Assembly: GCA_947306845.1 (NCBI GenBank) | Contig: CAMZHP010000010.1 | Location: forward strand, 1 to 25,579 | Source of the DNA: an uncultured Prevotellaceae bacterium | Lineage (GTDB): Bacteria; Bacteroidota; Bacteroidia; Bacteroidales; Bacteroidaceae | Reading direction: 5' to 3' | Length of the DNA stretch: 25,579 bases | Shown here: piece by piece, positions 22,615-25,579 of the stretch | Position numbering within the stretch: position 1 is the stretch's first letter | Layout of the letters: the number at the start of each line of letters is the position of its first letter | Made by a program: the position numbers and the translations under genes | Notes under the pieces: model-generated | Told to the model about the DNA's origin: nothing | Databases searched by the model: none | What the model saw: only the letters and a program-made list of their open reading frames with translations

Positions 22615-24490
22615 CTAGGTGTTCAATTCTTTTCCGCAGGGTGAGGATATTGCGGCCTTCATGGCGCTCATAGTTAATACTGTCCATGTACTTGCGGATG
22701 AGATGGATACCGAGTCCGCCGATGCCTCGTTCCTCAGCAGGCAGTGTGATGTCCACTTCTTCCTTGGTGGTCGGATCGAACGGTTGTCCGCTGTCGGTGA
22801 TGACAAACTTGACTCTCTCTGAGTTTGCCTCCGCCTCGATGGTGACATCCCCCTCCAGTCCTGCTGGATAGGCATAGTTCATCACATTGACTACCGCCTC
22901 CTCCAGGGCGAGATTAATCTGCATGGTGGTAGTGTCGGAGAATCCTACCTCCTCACACACCTTTTCTACCATTTCTGCAAGTCGTGGTATCTCATTGACA
23001 TCGCAAGGCAGGGTGAGTGAGTGATACAGGTAGGCGTCGGATGACTGTCGGATATAGTGTATGGCGAGCATCGTGAGATCATCGCTCTGCTCGGTGTCGC
23101 CCACGAAGTTGTTGACTGCCTCTGTCATCTGCTCAATGAGCTGCCGTGGCGTGTCTGCCTTCAGAAGAGCCTCCATGCGCTCAGTGCCAAACTGATTGTG
23201 TACGGCATCCTCTGCTTCTGTCAGTCCGTCAGTGTAGAGGAAGATGATGGCACCCGATGGAATCAACGCATCCTGTGCAGAGTATCTGTAATTGTTGAAT
23301 GCTCCGACAGGAAGGTTGGGCTCGACGGGAAGCGGTTGGTTGCCCACATACGGAGCCTTGTGCCCCGCGTTGGAGTAGTGCAACCGTCCGGTGGGCAGGT
23401 CGAGGACACCTACGAACATGGTGATGAACATGTTGTAGTCGTTGTCTTGTGCCATCGTGTCGTTCATCGCTGTGATGATACGGTCAGGAGCCGACTCTCT
23501 CGCTATCAGCATACGGAATGAGGCGCGTGCTACTGCCATCACCAGTGCGGCAGGCACACCTTTTCCTGAAACGTCACCGATGCAGAAAAAGAGTTTCTCG
23601 TCACGGATGGAGAAGTCACAGAAATCACCGCCCACTTCCCGGGCTGGTGTCAGGAAGGCATGGAGCTCGATGTCATCGCGCATGGCAAATGACGGCGACA
23701 CCTTGGGCTTCATCGCCTCCTGGATGCCTTGGGCGACGCTCAATTCTCCCGCGATGCGCTCCTTCTCTTTATTCACGTCATGCAGACGGCGGATGCCGCG
23801 CACATAGCGGTGGATAATGAACACCAAAATACCCAGTCCGAGGATTTGTAAGAGGATGACGGGCAACAGGGAGCGTTTCTGGTTGTCATAGAGTTGCGAC
23901 GCAAGAGCCGACAATTCCTTCATCGGCACATCGGCACCCAGCACAGCCACCGTTTCTCCCTGGGCATTGCGCACTGCCCGTGAGAAGGTGCACATCAGCA
24001 CCACCTTGTAGTTGCTCATATAAGGCTCACTCCAGAAACCGTCGCTGTCGATGGCCCGTGAATACCAAGAGCGCTGGGTATAGTCGAAGTCGATGACCTG
24101 CTCTGTGAGGCCGCCCTGCTCCTCCTCCTTATAAATATATATTCCGTCGTGATGACCGTCAGCCCCCACCAAGCGGCAATAGTCCACTCCCACCACCTGC
24201 TGCTCCTTGCCGAGCATCTCACGGATGAGCATGCGCAGGGAGTCTTTATCTTGCTTGGCGGTGAGTCGTTCTATGTCGGGCAGTATCTGAGCCATCGTCT
24301 CCTCCACATCTTTCTTCAACTCCGCAGTGCGGTTGGTCGCACTGAGGTCACGCTGCGCCATTTCGGTCATCTGCATGGTGATCCCTCTCCGTGTTGAGAA
24401 ATACTGCACGGCGGTGATCAATTCCAGCAACAATGCAGCGATGATGAGCACAGCGATGCTTCGAAGTTGATTCTTTCGGGAGGTCTTCAT
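22610..24490 (-). CDS. Membrane sensor with PP2C (SpoIIE/RsbU) phosphatase and RsbW-like kinase domains
   Basis: From the ATG at 24490 the protein has 626 residues. A membrane helix (about 10-30), an extracytoplasmic sensor region (about 31-205, Cache-like with WYSRAIDSDGFWSEPY) and a second helix (about 205-228) precede a short signalling helix. The SpoIIE/RsbU-type PP2C domain (about 265-475) keeps the metal-binding acidic residues: Asp306 in GDVSGKG, Asp421 in YTDGLTEA, and Asp470 and Asp471 in SDDLTML. The last 140 residues form a GHKL ATPase of the RsbW/SpoIIAB type, with NLALEEAVVNVMNYAYP, ITDSGQPFDP and RGIGGLGIHLI. The single chain thus holds the sensor, the phosphatase that activates a STAS antagonist and the opposing kinase. 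It starts 11 bases after the nuclease-like gene and is followed by the STAS gene. A TTG at 24505 is a less likely start. Confidence 0.92.
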   Translation of the reverse strand: MKTSRKNQLRSIAVLIIAALLLELITAVQYFSTRRGITMQMTEMAQRDLSATNRTAELKKDVEETMAQILPDIERLTAKQDKDSLRMLIREMLGKEQQVVGVDYCRLVGADGHHDGIYIYKEEEQGGLTEQVIDFDYTQRSWYSRAIDSDGFWSEPYMSNYKVVLMCTFSRAVRNAQGETVAVLGADVPMKELSALASQLYDNQKRSLLPVILLQILGLGILVFIIHRYVRGIRRLHDVNKEKERIAGELSVAQGIQEAMKPKVSPSFAMRDDIELHAFLTPAREVGGDFCDFSIRDEKLFFCIGDVSGKGVPAALVMAVARASFRMLIARESAPDRIITAMNDTMAQDNDYNMFITMFVGVLDLPTGRLHYSNAGHKAPYVGNQPLPVEPNLPVGAFNNYRYSAQDALIPSGAIIFLYTDGLTEAEDAVHNQFGTERMEALLKADTPRQLIEQMTEAVNNFVGDTEQSDDLTMLAIHYIRQSSDAYLYHSLTLPCDVNEIPRLAEMVEKVCEEVGFSDTTTMQINLALEEAVVNVMNYAYPAGLEGDVTIEAEANSERVKFVITDSGQPFDPTTKEEVDITLPAEERGIGGLGIHLIRKYMDSINYERHEGRNILTLRKRIEHLD

Positions 24491-24501
24491 TCTATTAAAT
24501 T

Positions 24502-25509
24502 TCAAAGGCTGTTGATGACATCTTCTGACAGGCCTGTTGCTTTTGAGATTTGTGCAAGTTCCATGCCCATTTCCTTCAGTTGTAAGGCTATCTCCCGTTG
24601 TTTCTTTGCTTCACCTTCTGCGAGGCCTTCTGCGAGACCCTCAGCATGTCCCTCGGCGAGTCCCTCAGCATGTCCTTCAGCGAGTCCCTCAGCACGTCCC
24701 TCGGCGAGTCCCTCGGCATGTCCCTCAGCACGTCCCTCGGCACGCCCCTCAGCACGCCCCTCAGCATGTCCTTTGGCATGTCCCTCGGCACGCCCTTCTT
24801 CTGCTGCTCTTTCTATGATGGCAAGGTTGTCCCGATAAACCTTGATACTTTCTTCATATCTCTCTCGTTCAGCTGGGGTAAGAGCTTCCACCTCACATAT
24901 CTCTGCCAACCTCTGGAATGCAGCATATTGTGCAGCCCAGGGCATTCTATCCAGTATCTCCATATTCTTCAATACATAAATCCATTTCTCGAAAAAACTC
25001 TCACACTCATCATACTCCTTGTTGAACAGAGGAAGCTGTAGAAAAATCATACGCATTTTGTCGCTGAACATCTCCTTGGTCTTCATGTTCAGAATTCCCA
25101 CGTCAGTACGGAACTCATCCTTAAAAGGTGCCTCACTGAAATTCATGAAGAATACGCCATAAACAGCGTTGAGGGCATATCTCTTCCCTTCACTTCCCCT
25201 TTTGCTTTGACCGACAATTGCTTTCGAAAGGTATAGCAACGCGCGGTCTTTGAAATACGCCTGTGCGCGGTTCTGCATCTCCACCACGATGCGTTCACCC
25301 GTGTCTGTCGTGCAGTAAATGTCGTAAATCAGTCCGCGGTCGATATCGGTCTCGGGCAACTGCTCCTTGTCAAGGAACTGCAGGTCGGTTATAATCCTTT
25401 CACCCTCGAGCAGGGTGTTGAGGAACGACAATAGAAGGTCTTTTGATACTTCTTGACCAAAGATCCGCTTGAAACCCACGTCTGTGAAAGGATTGATAAA
25501 CTTTCCCAT
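24502..25509 (-). CDS. Rpn/PDDEXK-type nuclease (putative transposase family) with tetrapeptide repeats
   Basis: From the ATG at 25509 the protein has 335 residues and opens with the family signature INPFTDVGFKRIFG. The PD-(D/E)XK core is seen as Asp63 (IYDIYCTT), then Glu77 and Gln79 (VVEMQNRAQ), with the E-x-Q variant of E-x-K usual in this family, and RALLYLSKAI after it. Relatives called recombination-promoting nuclease (Rpn) or PDDEXK family transposase cut DNA, but most chromosomal copies have no known host role. A linker of 15 tetrapeptides of the form R/H/L-A-E-G (residues 240-299) leads to a short C-terminal helical tail ending ATGLSEDVINSL. The gene is first in the operon with the sensor kinase, STAS and AraC-type genes and has a consensus promoter at its 5' end. 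An earlier ATG at 25557 would overlap that promoter. Confidence 0.85.
   Translation of the reverse strand: MGKFINPFTDVGFKRIFGQEVSKDLLLSFLNTLLEGERIITDLQFLDKEQLPETDIDRGLIYDIYCTTDTGERIVVEMQNRAQAYFKDRALLYLSKAIVGQSKRGSEGKRYALNAVYGVFFMNFSEAPFKDEFRTDVGILNMKTKEMFSDKMRMIFLQLPLFNKEYDECESFFEKWIYVLKNMEILDRMPWAAQYAAFQRLAEICEVEALTPAERERYEESIKVYRDNLAIIERAAEEGRAEGHAKGHAEGRAEGRAEGRAEGHAEGLAEGRAEGLAEGHAEGLAEGHAEGLAEGLAEGEAKKQREIALQLKEMGMELAQISKATGLSEDVINSL
24613..24792 (-). repeat. Fifteen 12-bp tandem repeats coding x-A-E-G
   Basis: An uninterrupted 180-base tract of 12-bp units codes for R/H/L-A-E-G fifteen times (one unit is HAKG). Units differ mainly in the first codon and in silent positions. The length is a multiple of three, so unit gain or loss by slippage keeps the frame. 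Related nucleases often carry similar E-G-x-x-x-G tracts. Confidence 0.9.
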
Positions 25510-25527
25510 ATTTCTTTGCTTTTTCTG

Positions 25528-25558
25528 CAAAATTAGCGATAATATGTAAATAAACAAA
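25528..25558 (-). promoter_or_regulatory. Bacteroidetes-type promoter of the nuclease-sensor-STAS-AraC operon
   Basis: On the minus strand TTTG (25555-25558), 19 bases, TAATTTTG (25528-25535), a full consensus match. Initiation near 25521 gives a leader of about 12 bases before the ATG at 25509. No other promoter is seen before any of the four genes. Confidence 0.75.
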
Positions 25559-25579
25559 ATTATATCATTTTTTTTTGAA

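Noticed and set aside
24613..24792. CRISPR-like array
   Set aside because: The repeats are contiguous 12-bp coding units without unique spacers.
24537..24838. Plus-strand frames rich in Pro/Ser/Arg opposite the tetrapeptide repeats
   Set aside because: They are complements of the 12-bp repeat; low complexity in all frames is a by-product of the tandem tract.

Overview
The window comes from a Bacteroidetes genome, most likely order Bacteroidales and a Prevotella-like lineage. Four things support this. There is a SusC/SusD-type outer-membrane pair. Three secreted proteins end in type IX secretion (T9SS)-like C-terminal tails. A topoisomerase IV subunit A gene is followed by a DUF3316-type gene, as I recall from Bacteroides and Prevotella genomes. 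Several promoters fit the Bacteroidetes sigma consensus TTTG-N19/20-TAnnTTTG, and Shine-Dalgarno sites are mostly absent. No rRNA, tRNA, CRISPR array, complete insertion sequence or prophage is visible.

Layout. (1) 1-1694, plus strand: the 3' end of a sodium:neurotransmitter symporter family transporter, then a membrane-anchored helix-hairpin-helix protein. (2) 1714-9534: a secreted-protein region with an M6 metalloprotease and a LamG-like protein (both minus strand, separate transcription units), then a divergent subtilisin-like protease and a small secreted protein with YD/RHS-like repeats. (3) 9535-15581: a 360-base non-coding segment with a miniature inverted-repeat-like element and a perfect 18-bp dyad, followed by a TonB-dependent receptor of SusC type, a SusD-type lipoprotein and a type I phosphodiesterase/nucleotide pyrophosphatase with a complete bimetal site. 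This looks like an uptake locus for a phosphodiester-containing nutrient. (4) 15706-20536: topoisomerase IV subunit A, a DUF3316-like protein and a lipoprotein S41 peptidase. (5) 20614-25558, all minus strand: a PepSY-like protein, an easily missed 46-residue protein with its own promoter and terminator, and a four-gene operon. That operon encodes an Rpn/PDDEXK-type nuclease, a membrane sensor with PP2C phosphatase and anti-sigma-type kinase domains in one chain, a STAS antagonist, and a coiled-coil AraC-type regulator whose start overlaps the STAS stop.

The most interesting signal is in region 5. The same direct repeat, TTTGTCGCA-N11-GTGTCGCA, lies 52-53 bases upstream of the -7 elements of both the PepSY-like gene and the 46-residue gene, right beside the AraC-type gene. 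I infer a partner-switching circuit (sensor-phosphatase-kinase, STAS, AraC) in which a transcription factor takes the place of the usual sigma factor, with the two small genes as candidate targets.

A second signal is a set of degenerate 7-bp tandem arrays at gene junctions. These overlap stop codons (SusD, sensor kinase), supply a start codon (S41 peptidase), or fill intergenic gaps.
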